Shown piece by piece: positions 8,346 to 15,695 of a stretch of 32,447 nt of DNA. The position numbers and the translations under genes are program-made. The stretch covers positions 1 to 32,447 of IMG/VR virus record IMGVR_UViG_3300049491_000170. One strand, given 5' to 3'. The notes beneath the pieces were generated by a model. It searched no databases. It was not told the origin of the DNA and saw only the letters and a list, made by a program, of their open reading frames with translations. The stretch comes from a virus. Position 1 is the first letter of the stretch. The number at the start of each line of letters is the position of its first letter.

Positions 8346-10174
8346 GCCTTTCCTCTACCACGGCCTCAATCACCGCAACTGGGAATGGGGTGACGACTGC
8401 CTTCCCGGTTCCGTTTCTTTTCTATGAGTCTACTGATCTAGTTGTCACCAGGATTTTGATTTCAACTGGCGCTGAGACGGTGCTTTCGCCTTCGGCTTAT
8501 ACGGTTACAGGTATGGAGAACCCGGCTGGCGGCACGGTCACTTACCTCATGGGAGGTTCGCCGCTTTCTACCTTGTATAAACTCCGCATTGATCGAGTTG
8601 TGCCGATGACTCAGGACCTAGTCCTGCTTCGTGAAGGAGTGTTCGATCCAAGTGCGATTGAAGAACAGCTGGATAAGATCGTCATGATGATCCAGCGGAA
8701 TAACTACCTTGCTTCGATTGGCGCTTCGATTATTTTGAGTGGCGCTGGCGCTCCTGCCGAAAGCCTCGGCAAGTACACTGATTACTACATCAACACCTCG
8801 AACGGCGATTTGTACGGGCCGAAGACTACTGCCGGTTGGGGCGCAGTTGTAACTAACGTTAAGGGTCCAACTGGAGCCACGGGCGCAACGGGCGCAACTG
8901 GTGCGCAGGGTATTCAGGGCATTCAGGGTATCCAGGGTATTCAAGGTATTCAAGGCAACGCTGGAACCAACGGTGCCGCAGGCGCAGTGTGGTACAATGG
9001 TGCTGGCGCCCCCGCAGGCGGCACAGGCATCAATGGTGATTATTACCTCGACAACACTAACGATGATGTCTATGCGAAGGCGGCTGGTTCCTGGTCAGTG
9101 ATCACGAATATTCGTGGCGCCTCGGGCTCAGGTACTGGTGATGTTGTTGGGCCAGCCTCGTCAACAGTTAATCGGATACCTACTTTCTCTAGTGGTACAG
9201 GCAAAGCCATTCAAGACAGTGGTGTATTGATTACTGATCTGGTGGCGAAGTCCGGCGGCACGATGACGGGGCCGTTAATTACTCCGGCTTCTGTTGTTGG
9301 GGCAGCTGGTCTCAACGTTCCGCACGGCGTAGCTCCCACCACTCCAAACAACGGAGACATATGGACAACCTCTGGCGCAGTGTTTACTCGCCTCGGCGGC
9401 ACCACGCAGACCTTGATGACGCTGGCGGGCGGAACCCTCACAGGCTTGCTCACCACACTTGCTGCGACAACAGGCGGTGCGGGGCTTAACATCCCTCACG
9501 GCGCTGCGCCGACAACACCTAACAATGGTGATATTTGGACCACGACCTCAGGTACGTTCGTTCGCATCAACGGTACAACTCGAACCCTGATGACAACTGC
9601 AGGCGGTACGTTCTCTGGCAAGGTGATTTTCTTCACTTCCACAACGTCATCTTCTGCAATCAACATTCCTCACGGTGTGGCTCCAACCGCGCCTACTGAT
9701 GGTGATGTGTGGTCAACAACGGCGGCCTTCTTCAATCGTATTAACGGCGTCATTTACACAGTTGCGTACCTGGAAAGCCCGACTTTTACAGGAACTCCAG
9801 CTGCGCCTACGCCAACAGCGAGGGACAACTCGACAAAGATCGCCACCACAGCCTATGTCGATAACGCGGTCGGAAACATTGTTCAAAACGCTCAGACTGG
9901 TACAACGTATAGCACAGTCGCAGGCGATAAGGGCAAACTTGTCACACTGTCTAACGCGGCGGCTATCACAGTCACAATCCCCTCGGCTACTCATGCGGCA
10001 GGCGATCGGATTGACTTTATCCAAAAGGGCGCTGGACAGGTTACCTTCGTCGGTTCAGGTGTGACGATTAACTCATCCGGCGGCAAGCTGAAAACGGCCG
10101 CTCAGTATGCTGGTTGCACGATTTGGTTTGAAAGTGCAACTGTAGCTTATATGGTTGGAGACATGACCACATGA
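8342..10174 (+). CDS. Tail fibre protein with collagen-like stalk and repeated modules
   Basis: The 610-residue protein begins in an ATGA overlap with the ejection protein. Residues 1-120 resemble the tail-attachment domain of T7 gp17-type fibres (TGNGVTTAFPVPF near the start, then the segment FDPSAIEEQLDKIVMMIQRN). Residues 175-214 are Gly-X-Y triplets including five GIQ repeats, a collagen-like trimeric stalk. A NGDYYLD segment follows, then three copies of a roughly 58-residue module with PHGVAPTTPNNGDIW, and a C-terminal beta-rich region. TARDNSTKIATTAYVD is a motif common in tail-fibre and tail-collar proteins. Likely function is host recognition. The receptor-binding end is not recognisable. 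Confidence 0.88.
   Translation: MSLSSTTASITATGNGVTTAFPVPFLFYESTDLVVTRILISTGAETVLSPSAYTVTGMENPAGGTVTYLMGGSPLSTLYKLRIDRVVPMTQDLVLLREGVFDPSAIEEQLDKIVMMIQRNNYLASIGASIILSGAGAPAESLGKYTDYYINTSNGDLYGPKTTAGWGAVVTNVKGPTGATGATGATGAQGIQGIQGIQGIQGIQGNAGTNGAAGAVWYNGAGAPAGGTGINGDYYLDNTNDDVYAKAAGSWSVITNIRGASGSGTGDVVGPASSTVNRIPTFSSGTGKAIQDSGVLITDLVAKSGGTMTGPLITPASVVGAAGLNVPHGVAPTTPNNGDIWTTSGAVFTRLGGTTQTLMTLAGGTLTGLLTTLAATTGGAGLNIPHGAAPTTPNNGDIWTTTSGTFVRINGTTRTLMTTAGGTFSGKVIFFTSTTSSSAINIPHGVAPTAPTDGDVWSTTAAFFNRINGVIYTVAYLESPTFTGTPAAPTPTARDNSTKIATTAYVDNAVGNIVQNAQTGTTYSTVAGDKGKLVTLSNAAAITVTIPSATHAAGDRIDFIQKGAGQVTFVGSGVTINSSGGKLKTAAQYAGCTIWFESATVAYMVGDMTT
8864..8983 (+). repeat. Collagen-like Gly-X-Y repeat coding segment
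   Basis: Thirteen in-frame Gly-X-Y triplets run as GPT, three GAT, GAQ, five GIQ, GNA, GTN, GAA. The GIQ part is a near-perfect 9-base tandem repeat (GGTATTCAG variants) that could expand or contract by slippage and so change fibre length. Confidence 0.9.
9250..9780 (+). repeat. Three tandem fibre modules of about 174 bp
   Basis: Units begin near 9253, 9427 and 9602 with GG-T-x-[ST]-G, then carry N-[IV]-P-H-G-x-A-P-T, GD[IV]W and a R[IL][NG]G-T turn. The first two are closest to each other; the third is more diverged, particularly in its last 15 residues. They look like duplicated beta modules of the fibre shaft. Confidence 0.8.
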
Positions 10175-10836
10175 GTATATCAATGGGGTTTCTTAAACGG
10201 GCCAGCGGAAGTGGCCTTCCGTTGACTTTTCAGCAAATACAGCTTAACTCTGGGTCGCTTACAACTTACTCTTTTGCGTCTTCTACTTTTGGCACAGCTG
10301 CTTTTGATCGTATTATAATTATAGCGGTGTCTACAGGCACAACTCACTCTGTGGTTTCTGCAACTATAGGCGGCGTTTCTGCTACTAAGGCTATAGCCAG
10401 TGGTTCTACCGCTCGTCCGTTGGAACTGTGGTACGCTGCTGTTCCGACGGGAACTACTGGAACCATTTCAGTCACAATGGACAGTCTTTGTAACGATTTG
10501 GCGGTTGCCTCATGGGCAGGTTATCCGGCTTCGTCTACTCCAATCGACGCAGTGGGAAACAACAGTGCGGCAGCGTCAACTGTTAGCATCGTAGACCTCG
10601 ATAAAATAGCTGGCGGTTTTGTTATTCTTGCTGGTTATCATAGCGCCTCAGCGCAGCGTGTTACATTTACACAAACCGGTGCCGAAGCTATTACAGAAGA
10701 CTTTGACCAAGTTGCTAACACTGCCGCTTTTGCTGGTGGCAGATTAGTAGTTACTTCAACTATCTCCACAGATGACTTTACCGGAACCTGGGGCACTTCT
10801 GGTAACGTAGCGCTTGTAGGCGCTTCCTGGAAATAA
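10171..10836 (+). CDS. Putative accessory tail or fibre-associated protein
   Basis: The 221-residue protein begins in an ATGA overlap with the tail fibre. It is rich in Ser, Thr, Gly, Ala and Val in alternating patterns (GTTGTISVTMDS, LVVTSTISTDDFTGTWGT), as expected for a beta-sandwich or jelly-roll protein. There is no signal peptide or membrane segment. The DNA is visibly more AT-rich than the flanking late genes, with many TCT, ACT and ATA codons, suggesting recent acquisition. Position suggests a structural or receptor-binding accessory. No family is recognised. Confidence 0.6.
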   Translation: MSISMGFLKRASGSGLPLTFQQIQLNSGSLTTYSFASSTFGTAAFDRIIIIAVSTGTTHSVVSATIGGVSATKAIASGSTARPLELWYAAVPTGTTGTISVTMDSLCNDLAVASWAGYPASSTPIDAVGNNSAAASTVSIVDLDKIAGGFVILAGYHSASAQRVTFTQTGAEAITEDFDQVANTAAFAGGRLVVTSTISTDDFTGTWGTSGNVALVGASWK

Positions 10837-10862
10837 TTTAACCTCAACAAAAGGACTACAGT

Positions 10863-11159
10863 ATGGGACACATTCCAAAAGACGCGATGGTTAAGAAGGT
10901 AGCTGCCTCAACAGGCCTGCCAGAAAGTGCCGTTGTTGAACTGATTGCGAATATCAGCGACAGGCAGAAACGAGCGGAAACACGGTTGAAAGAACTGGAA
11001 GCGCAGATACTGCAAATCCAGTCCGACATCGTGATCTGGACCGCAACGCTGGAGAAAGCGAATACTTCGTTGGCCAAGCTGGCTGATGAAGCGCCCGATC
11101 CGATCGAGGAAGCTGTTGAAGCGGAGCCTGTGGCAGAAAAACCCGATGGATTGGGTTGA
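10863..11159 (+). CDS. Small coiled-coil protein of the lysis/tail region
   Basis: The 98-residue protein follows an AAAAGGAC ribosome-binding site. Residues 30-75 form a heptad-like coiled coil (DRQKRAETRLKELEAQILQI), and the tail is acidic and Pro/Glu-rich. No signal peptide is present. It overlaps the next small membrane-protein gene by 14 bases. A cytoplasmic or virion-chaperone role is possible; no family is recognised. Confidence 0.65.
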   Translation: MGHIPKDAMVKKVAASTGLPESAVVELIANISDRQKRAETRLKELEAQILQIQSDIVIWTATLEKANTSLAKLADEAPDPIEEAVEAEPVAEKPDGLG

Positions 11160-11403
11160 CCTTATACTACACACATTAGGCACATTGATTATTTGCGGAA
11201 TTGTGCTTATATTTCAATGGCCTGATGCGTGGATGGCGGTGAACATTGTATGGCTTGGCCGAGAGGCCTGGCAACATCGACATTCGCCATCAGACCTGGT
11301 GCTGCGAAAGCAGTGCTTTGTGGAGTGGGCAGTACCATCGGCCCTGACGGTGGGGATTTATTTTGGGAGTGTTAAATGGGAAAGCCTGTTTGGCCCAGTA
11401 TGA
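11146..11403 (+). CDS. Small membrane protein of the lysis cluster
   Basis: I chose ATG 11146, the last Met before the hydrophobic start MDWVDLILHTLGTL; the upstream in-frame ATG at 11086 would add a basic stretch that is a shadow of the previous gene. The 85-residue product has a hydrophobic segment at about residues 5-33 (LIICGIVLIFQW), possibly two helices, and another near the C terminus (SALTVGIYFGSVKW). It overlaps the preceding gene by 14 and the endolysin by 28 bases. The lysis-cluster position makes a holin or antiholin possible, in competition with the protein encoded at 11891. The ribosome-binding site is weak. Confidence 0.6.
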   Translation: MDWVDLILHTLGTLIICGIVLIFQWPDAWMAVNIVWLGREAWQHRHSPSDLVLRKQCFVEWAVPSALTVGIYFGSVKWESLFGPV

Positions 11404-11852
11404 ATAAGCGTGATGCTTTCTACGGGAACCCTCGTGGAAAGAACGGTCAGGCGTCCGAGTCGTGGAAGGCTAAGAACCTCACCACGATCAAGCCGCCGTT
11501 CAAGATGACCTATGCAGGGAAACCTGTGTCGAGCATCACGATCCATCGGAAGTGTGCGGAGAGTCTCAAGCGAGTGTTTGATGCCATCTGGATTGCCTCT
11601 GGTAAGTCGCAGGCCACGATCGCTAAGTGGGGCATGGACATTTATGGAGGGAGTCATAACTTCCGCCTGTCCCGGAACTCAAACAACATCTCGAACCATG
11701 CGTATGGCTGTGCTGTGGACTTTGATCCGGAGAACAAGCCTAACGGGCAGAGCCGCAAGCGGTTTCCTGTCGTGGTCGTGAAGGCTTTCACGGACGAAGG
11801 TTGGGATAACCTGGCTAACGATCCGATGCACTTTGAGGCAATCGACCGATAA
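11376..11852 (+). CDS. Endolysin, peptidase M15 (D-Ala-D-Ala carboxypeptidase-like)
   Basis: The 158-residue protein has the M15 zinc site: SNHAYGCAVDFD with H108 and D115, and DPMHFE with H152. It would cut peptide cross-links of host peptidoglycan at lysis. There is no signal peptide, so it should need a holin. ATG 11376 has GGGAG six bases upstream; an alternative ATG at 11400 lies in an ATGA overlap with the preceding membrane-protein stop and would give 150 residues. Neighbours are lysis genes. It is the second M15 domain of this phage, after the virion one, but clearly different in length and sequence. Confidence 0.9.
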   Translation: MGKPVWPSMNKRDAFYGNPRGKNGQASESWKAKNLTTIKPPFKMTYAGKPVSSITIHRKCAESLKRVFDAIWIASGKSQATIAKWGMDIYGGSHNFRLSRNSNNISNHAYGCAVDFDPENKPNGQSRKRFPVVVVKAFTDEGWDNLANDPMHFEAIDR

Positions 11853-11857
11853 CCCGC

Positions 11858-11877
11858 CGTGGGGCTCACGGATTTTT
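11858..11877 (+). terminator. Weak intrinsic terminator or attenuator after the endolysin gene
   Basis: CCGTG, a five-base loop GGGCT, and CACGG are followed by ATTTTTA. The stem is short, so it would at most reduce read-through into the holin gene, whose AGGAG site begins directly after it. Confidence 0.4.
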
Positions 11878-11890
11878 ATAGGAGTGGAAA

Positions 11891-12196
11891 ATGAACTGGA
11901 CTAACAAACTCACAAACACCTTCGGCACGATCACGGCGTTCCTGACTATGCTCAGCGGCTTCATGGTGAGCCTTGGTTGCAAGCCAGGCGCTGTTGACTT
12001 TGCCGCGACATGCTCGATCTCTTGGCTTCCCGTCGAGTACACAGCTTACGTTGCGATGGCCTTCGGCTTTGTCACTTTCTTGCTGAAGCTGTTCCGGCCA
12101 GGCGGTGTTGTCCGCAATCTGTTCGGCAGCACTGCGGTTGTTACGCCAACCGACAAGCCTGGCACTGTAACTGCGGCTCAGGTCGGAGTTAAGTGA
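11891..12196 (+). CDS. Putative holin
   Basis: The 101-residue protein follows a strong AGGAGTGGAAA leader. It has two hydrophobic segments, about residues 9-30 (FGTITAFLTMLSGFMVSLG) and 48-67 (YTAYVAMAFGFVTFLLKLF), joined by a loop with two Cys, and then a basic and polar tail. Two membrane helices, small size and position directly after the endolysin fit a class II or pinholin-type holin. Holins lack a sequence signature, so this is inferred from topology and context. Confidence 0.65.
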   Translation: MNWTNKLTNTFGTITAFLTMLSGFMVSLGCKPGAVDFAATCSISWLPVEYTAYVAMAFGFVTFLLKLFRPGGVVRNLFGSTAVVTPTDKPGTVTAAQVGVK

Positions 12197-12414
12197 CAGC
12201 AATAAAAGCGATCCAGTTGACTTTGCTTCTGATGAAGTTTGTCAACTGGATCACCCAACGAGTCAGCCAGAAAGAGTGGGAAGCCTCCGGTTACCGCAAA
12301 GCTATGGCCGATGAGGCGGCGAAGTTGCAAGCAAGTGTGAAGTCTGCCGAAGCAGAACTCACCAAGGCCAAGGGCAAGACGATGGAAGAACTTCGAAGGG
12401 AACTCGAAGAATGA
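12193..12414 (+). CDS. Small helical protein, possible i-spanin-like
   Basis: The 73-residue protein begins with GTG in a GTGA overlap with the holin candidate. Residues 3-20 are moderately hydrophobic (IKAIQLTLLLMKFVNWI) and residues 35-73 are a charged coiled coil (KLQASVKSAEAELTKAKG). A short N-terminal anchor followed by a coiled coil is the i-spanin pattern, and the next gene encodes an exported or lipoprotein-like product. It is shorter than typical Rz proteins, so this stays tentative. Confidence 0.5.
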   Translation: MTAIKAIQLTLLLMKFVNWITQRVSQKEWEASGYRKAMADEAAKLQASVKSAEAELTKAKGKTMEELRRELEE

Positions 12415-12623
12415 TTAAGGTAACTTTACTCGTTGCTATTGCTGCCGGACTGGTCCAGTGCGAAGGCAAGACCATCACGGTAAGTGAAGCCTGCGCTATT
12501 GGCAAGGCGACACTTTACTCGGATGGGAATTTCTCATTCAAGGGGACTGAGATTGACGCGCTTGAGCGGCGGAACCAAGTGAAGATCGCCGCCTATAAAG
12601 CGTGGTACAAGAAGCACTGCTAG
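12411..12623 (+). CDS. Small exported protein or lipoprotein at the end of the lysis cluster
   Basis: The 70-residue protein begins in an ATGA overlap. Residues 1-17 are a signal-like segment (MIKVTLLVAIAAGLVQC) with an imperfect lipobox ending at Cys17. The mature part has paired cysteines at 28 and 70, resembling the short two-Cys phage lipoproteins often encoded after holins. It could be an o-spanin partner of the preceding gene, but it is not Pro-rich. Its TAG stop interlocks with the stop of the opposing ATPase gene within one CTAG. Confidence 0.55.
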   Translation: MIKVTLLVAIAAGLVQCEGKTITVSEACAIGKATLYSDGNFSFKGTEIDALERRNQVKIAAYKAWYKKHC

Positions 12624-13867
12624 GCGTCCTTACGAACTCGCGGAACGTACCCGTCGAAAGACTTCGCAAACATTCCAGCTTTGACCATGACCTGAAGTAT
12701 CCTCTCAACAGAATGGGAGGGTACTTTAGCTGCGAGGTACTCGATGATGACGCCCTCATCGAGGGGTTTCTTGGTTTTGTAGTACAGCTTGCAAGCCCAA
12801 TAGTATGCGTCCTCGATGGCCTTTGCATCGCCGCCGACTGAGATTGATTTGAAGATGTCTGGCATGTACATCTCGGCTTCGAGCAGCCAGGACAAAGCGC
12901 GATTGTAATGCTCGAGTGTGATAACCATCTTATTGTCGGCACTGATGCAGGCGATCATGCAAAGTTTCAGCAAGTGTGCGGATCGGCGGGAGTTATAACT
13001 GGCCAGCTTTGGGTGTTCAGGCCTTGGCGGACCTTTGGCCTGATGCCATGCGTCGAGGGCCTCAGCTGCATCGGGCATGAAGATGAAGCGACCTGTGACG
13101 TTGCCGATCGAACGAAGGTCGAATACGAGGTCACGAAAAAGTTCCTCGTTCATGTCGATGGCGTCGAAGAGCGAACGAACAATGTTCTCGCCACTGTGGA
13201 TCAGGATCGTGCGGGAGAGGAAGCCGTGGCCCCACGCTTGCTCAGGCATGGTATCGAACAAGTAAGCCACTGTCGTTGCGCCGAGGAGGTTCAACTGCGG
13301 TGAGTCGAGCATATTGTTGATGTCCTTCGACCGTTTCTTCTCGTGGTAGCGATTGCAGTCATAAAGGTCCGTAAGGGTCGCCATGAACTCCACATCATAC
13401 GCAGGGAGAAATACCCCCATTTCATTCTGCACAACTGCGAGGGAGTTAAATGTCATCACAGGTGGAGTTGATTGTGGCATGACGACTCGGCGCTCGGCAA
13501 GCATCAAGGAGTCAATCAGGGATGCACGACTCACGCTCGATGGGGCAAGGTGATGATCGGACAACTCGCCAAGGAACTTCTGCACAAGGGCGGTCAAGAC
13601 CGACTTACCCACACCCGGAGGTGAAATTAGCATGACGTAGAGGTTTGGATAGAGTGGCCCTATGTTTGTGCGTATCCAAGCCTTGCGCTCCATCGCCATA
13701 GCGAGGATGCAGATACCCGCCCACTTCTTAAACAAGAATGGTGCAGGGGAACCTTTGACATATTCATCAAACTGGTCAAGCCAATCAGGAAGTTTCCGAG
13801 GCTTTACATTAGTAGTGCTTTCAAAGACCTTGCCGAGGGCGCTCTCCGGTAGTCGCTTCCCTTCCAT
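12620..13867 (-). CDS. DUF3987-like P-loop ATPase (replicative helicase/primase-associated)
   Basis: The 415-residue protein has Walker A SPPGVGKS at 82-89 and an N-terminal helical region with a Trp-rich start. Residues about 365-415 look like a small winged helix (DEGVIIEYLAAKVPSHSVE). This is the layout of DUF3987 / phage helicase-primase-like ATPases, encoded here directly downstream of the polymerase. It probably drives unwinding or helicase loading in phage replication. The gene starts inside the polymerase 3' end (64-base overlap) with only a weak GGGG leader. No zinc-binding or TOPRIM primase domain is visible, so priming must come from elsewhere. Confidence 0.75.
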   Translation of the reverse strand: MEGKRLPESALGKVFESTTNVKPRKLPDWLDQFDEYVKGSPAPFLFKKWAGICILAMAMERKAWIRTNIGPLYPNLYVMLISPPGVGKSVLTALVQKFLGELSDHHLAPSSVSRASLIDSLMLAERRVVMPQSTPPVMTFNSLAVVQNEMGVFLPAYDVEFMATLTDLYDCNRYHEKKRSKDINNMLDSPQLNLLGATTVAYLFDTMPEQAWGHGFLSRTILIHSGENIVRSLFDAIDMNEELFRDLVFDLRSIGNVTGRFIFMPDAAEALDAWHQAKGPPRPEHPKLASYNSRRSAHLLKLCMIACISADNKMVITLEHYNRALSWLLEAEMYMPDIFKSISVGGDAKAIEDAYYWACKLYYKTKKPLDEGVIIEYLAAKVPSHSVERILQVMVKAGMFAKSFDGYVPRVRKDA

Positions 13868-15339
13868 TTCGTCAACCCCAATTCGTTATCTACTGAACCA
13901 TCTTTTTTCTCGTTGCGGTCGCCCCAATTCCAACCGACCTTGGCTTCGACAGGGACGAAAAACTCTCGGCCTCCAGCAAGGGTAATGGGGACTCGGAGGG
14001 AAGAGGCTCCGAGGGGTACAAGTTTATCCAAGTCGTCCTCAGGGACTTGGGCTAGGATTGAGTCATGGACCTGGATTAGAAGCTGGAACTTCTGTGTGCG
14101 GAATAAGTTCAGAAGTCCTTTGTTCATTTCGTCCGCAGTCGGAGACTGGCCCATGAAAGCGATGGCCTTGCGGACTGTCGCTTCGTCATTGGCTCGACCC
14201 CAAAATGTGCGCCTGCGACCATGCAACGTGGTGAGCGTACTCGTTTCCCGGAGCATCCGCTTCACATACTCGTGACCGGACTTGATACAAGGGAAAGCTT
14301 TGAAGTATTTGTCTTGGAAAACTCCTACGATGTTCCGGTCGATCTTAGTTTGGAGAGCCATCTGCGGTGCCTGACCGTAGTAATTCGTGCCGTGACCAAG
14401 TTTCTTTGCGGTCTGACGGTACGAGTCCTGACGGTAGAAGATGCGATCGGCTATGGCTCGGTTGGCTTTGATGTCATCGGTCCACTCGAACTCTGCCCAC
14501 GCGAGTTTGCAGACAGTTGTGTGGAGGTCAGCGGACTCACACGCATCAAGATAAGCTCCAGCGTATTCAGGTCCGTGGGACTCGTAAAACCATTGCCAGC
14601 AATTTGCTCCCACATTACGGGAGTCGGCTTGCTCAAGGTCATAATTGACGAAGGCCATTCCCTCGTCTGGAATAAAGACGGAACGCAGGGAGCGGTCAAC
14701 ATTTTGGAGATTTGTTCCAGTTCCCATGTCTGAAAACTTCGAGGAGAACCGTCCGGTGTCTGTGCCGGCGAGGTTAATAGACGTTCTAATTCGTCCATCA
14801 GGATCAATCTCCGTTTCAAGGAACTGGCGTTTCTTTTCAAGATCACGCAGGAGCAAAAGCCGCAAGCAGAATGGTTCGGCTACGAGGTAAGTCGATAGCT
14901 TCTCCAACGCCTCACGGTTTACCGTTGGCATGAACAGGCCGTGAGCGTTCCGCTTCCGAACTGGTTTCAATTGGAACACATCGTAGAACAGGTGCTTGAC
15001 CTGGGCTGGTGAGGACCAATTGATCTTCAGGCCCAGGGCTTCACCGATGATGCGGTTCAGCTGATCGGTGATGAACTTGATCTCGAAGCGGAACCCGTCG
15101 AGGACGTGCTTGCGTTGGGCCTTATCAACCCGCAGCCCCCGCATGTTCATTTCAAGCACAGGCCCCTGCAAAGCCCGGCTCTGATTATAGATCGCCTCGG
15201 TTGTGGGATCGAGATACCCCAACAACTTGTTAAGGATTTCCAGCGTCACGCAGGCATCGAAGCCGTTGTAAACCCAGTCGTTCTCGTCCTGCGTGAGGCA
15301 AGTGTCGTGACGCAGCTCGTCTGAATAAATGACACGCAT
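13804..15339 (-). CDS. Family A DNA polymerase, ORF with exo motif III and the polymerase domain
   Basis: The 511-residue protein carries the full palm-fingers region: TDTGRFSS at 193-200, NLQN at 210-213, motif A VNYDLEQAD at 231-239, motif B R308, K312, Y320-Y-G, and motif C VHDS at 424-427. Residues 21-35 (DWVYNGFDACVTLEI) are exo motif III (Y24, D28) of a 3'-5' proofreading domain; exo motifs I and II are on the ORF at 15696-16700, beyond a DUF1937 gene. The protein must therefore join with that ORF's product for proofreading, or work without it. Motif A has Asp where Pol I has Glu, motif C has Ser for Glu, and motif B has His316 where Pol I has Phe762. The start ATG is in a TAATG overlap. 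Confidence 0.92.
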   Translation of the reverse strand: MRVIYSDELRHDTCLTQDENDWVYNGFDACVTLEILNKLLGYLDPTTEAIYNQSRALQGPVLEMNMRGLRVDKAQRKHVLDGFRFEIKFITDQLNRIIGEALGLKINWSSPAQVKHLFYDVFQLKPVRKRNAHGLFMPTVNREALEKLSTYLVAEPFCLRLLLLRDLEKKRQFLETEIDPDGRIRTSINLAGTDTGRFSSKFSDMGTGTNLQNVDRSLRSVFIPDEGMAFVNYDLEQADSRNVGANCWQWFYESHGPEYAGAYLDACESADLHTTVCKLAWAEFEWTDDIKANRAIADRIFYRQDSYRQTAKKLGHGTNYYGQAPQMALQTKIDRNIVGVFQDKYFKAFPCIKSGHEYVKRMLRETSTLTTLHGRRRTFWGRANDEATVRKAIAFMGQSPTADEMNKGLLNLFRTQKFQLLIQVHDSILAQVPEDDLDKLVPLGASSLRVPITLAGGREFFVPVEAKVGWNWGDRNEKKDGSVDNELGLTKWKGSDYRRAPSARSLKALLM

Positions 15340-15692
15340 TAGTTTTGCTGTCCCTTAGAGGGTGGGAAGTACTCGATGTAATAGACTGGAATGTCGAGGG
15401 CCTTAGCCATAGCGATTTCAGCTGTGACTCCGGCAGATTGATCCCAACCCTCAAGCATGAGTACACTCATCATCGAGGCGTGACGCAGCATGGCGGTGTT
15501 GAACTCCTTCCAAGCCTGAGCGGAAGTGCCAAGCGCAGGCTCGACTTCGTTCAGTGGGTGCCCGTAGGCGATAGGGGAGAACACAGGCTGGCCGATCTTG
15601 AGACAAGCCGCAGCACACAAGCGGGCGGCATTGTAACGAGCCTCACGAACGGAAGCCTCTGGATGGGAGTATGGCGATGCAAGGTAAATCAT
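15339..15692 (-). CDS. DUF1937 / nucleoside deoxyribosyltransferase-like protein inside the polymerase locus
   Basis: The 117-residue protein has the DUF1937 signature: MIYLASPYSHP at the start, FSPIAYGHPL at about 38-47, and LEGWDQSAGVTAEIAMA at about 79-95, the last matching the active-site Glu region of nucleoside 2-deoxyribosyltransferases. It may act on nucleosides or nucleotides, so a role in nucleotide-pool or modified-base metabolism is possible. It starts after a strong GGAGG that is part of the last codons of the upstream UDG-exonuclease ORF, and ends in TAATG with the polymerase ORF. It separates two halves of one exonuclease domain. Confidence 0.8.
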   Translation of the reverse strand: MIYLASPYSHPEASVREARYNAARLCAAACLKIGQPVFSPIAYGHPLNEVEPALGTSAQAWKEFNTAMLRHASMMSVLMLEGWDQSAGVTAEIAMAKALDIPVYYIEYFPPSKGQQN

Positions 15693-15695
15693 GAG

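Noticed and set aside
8900-8960. GIQ tandem repeat as a CRISPR or non-coding repeat array
   Set aside because: It is in frame in a collagen-like stalk, with no spacers.
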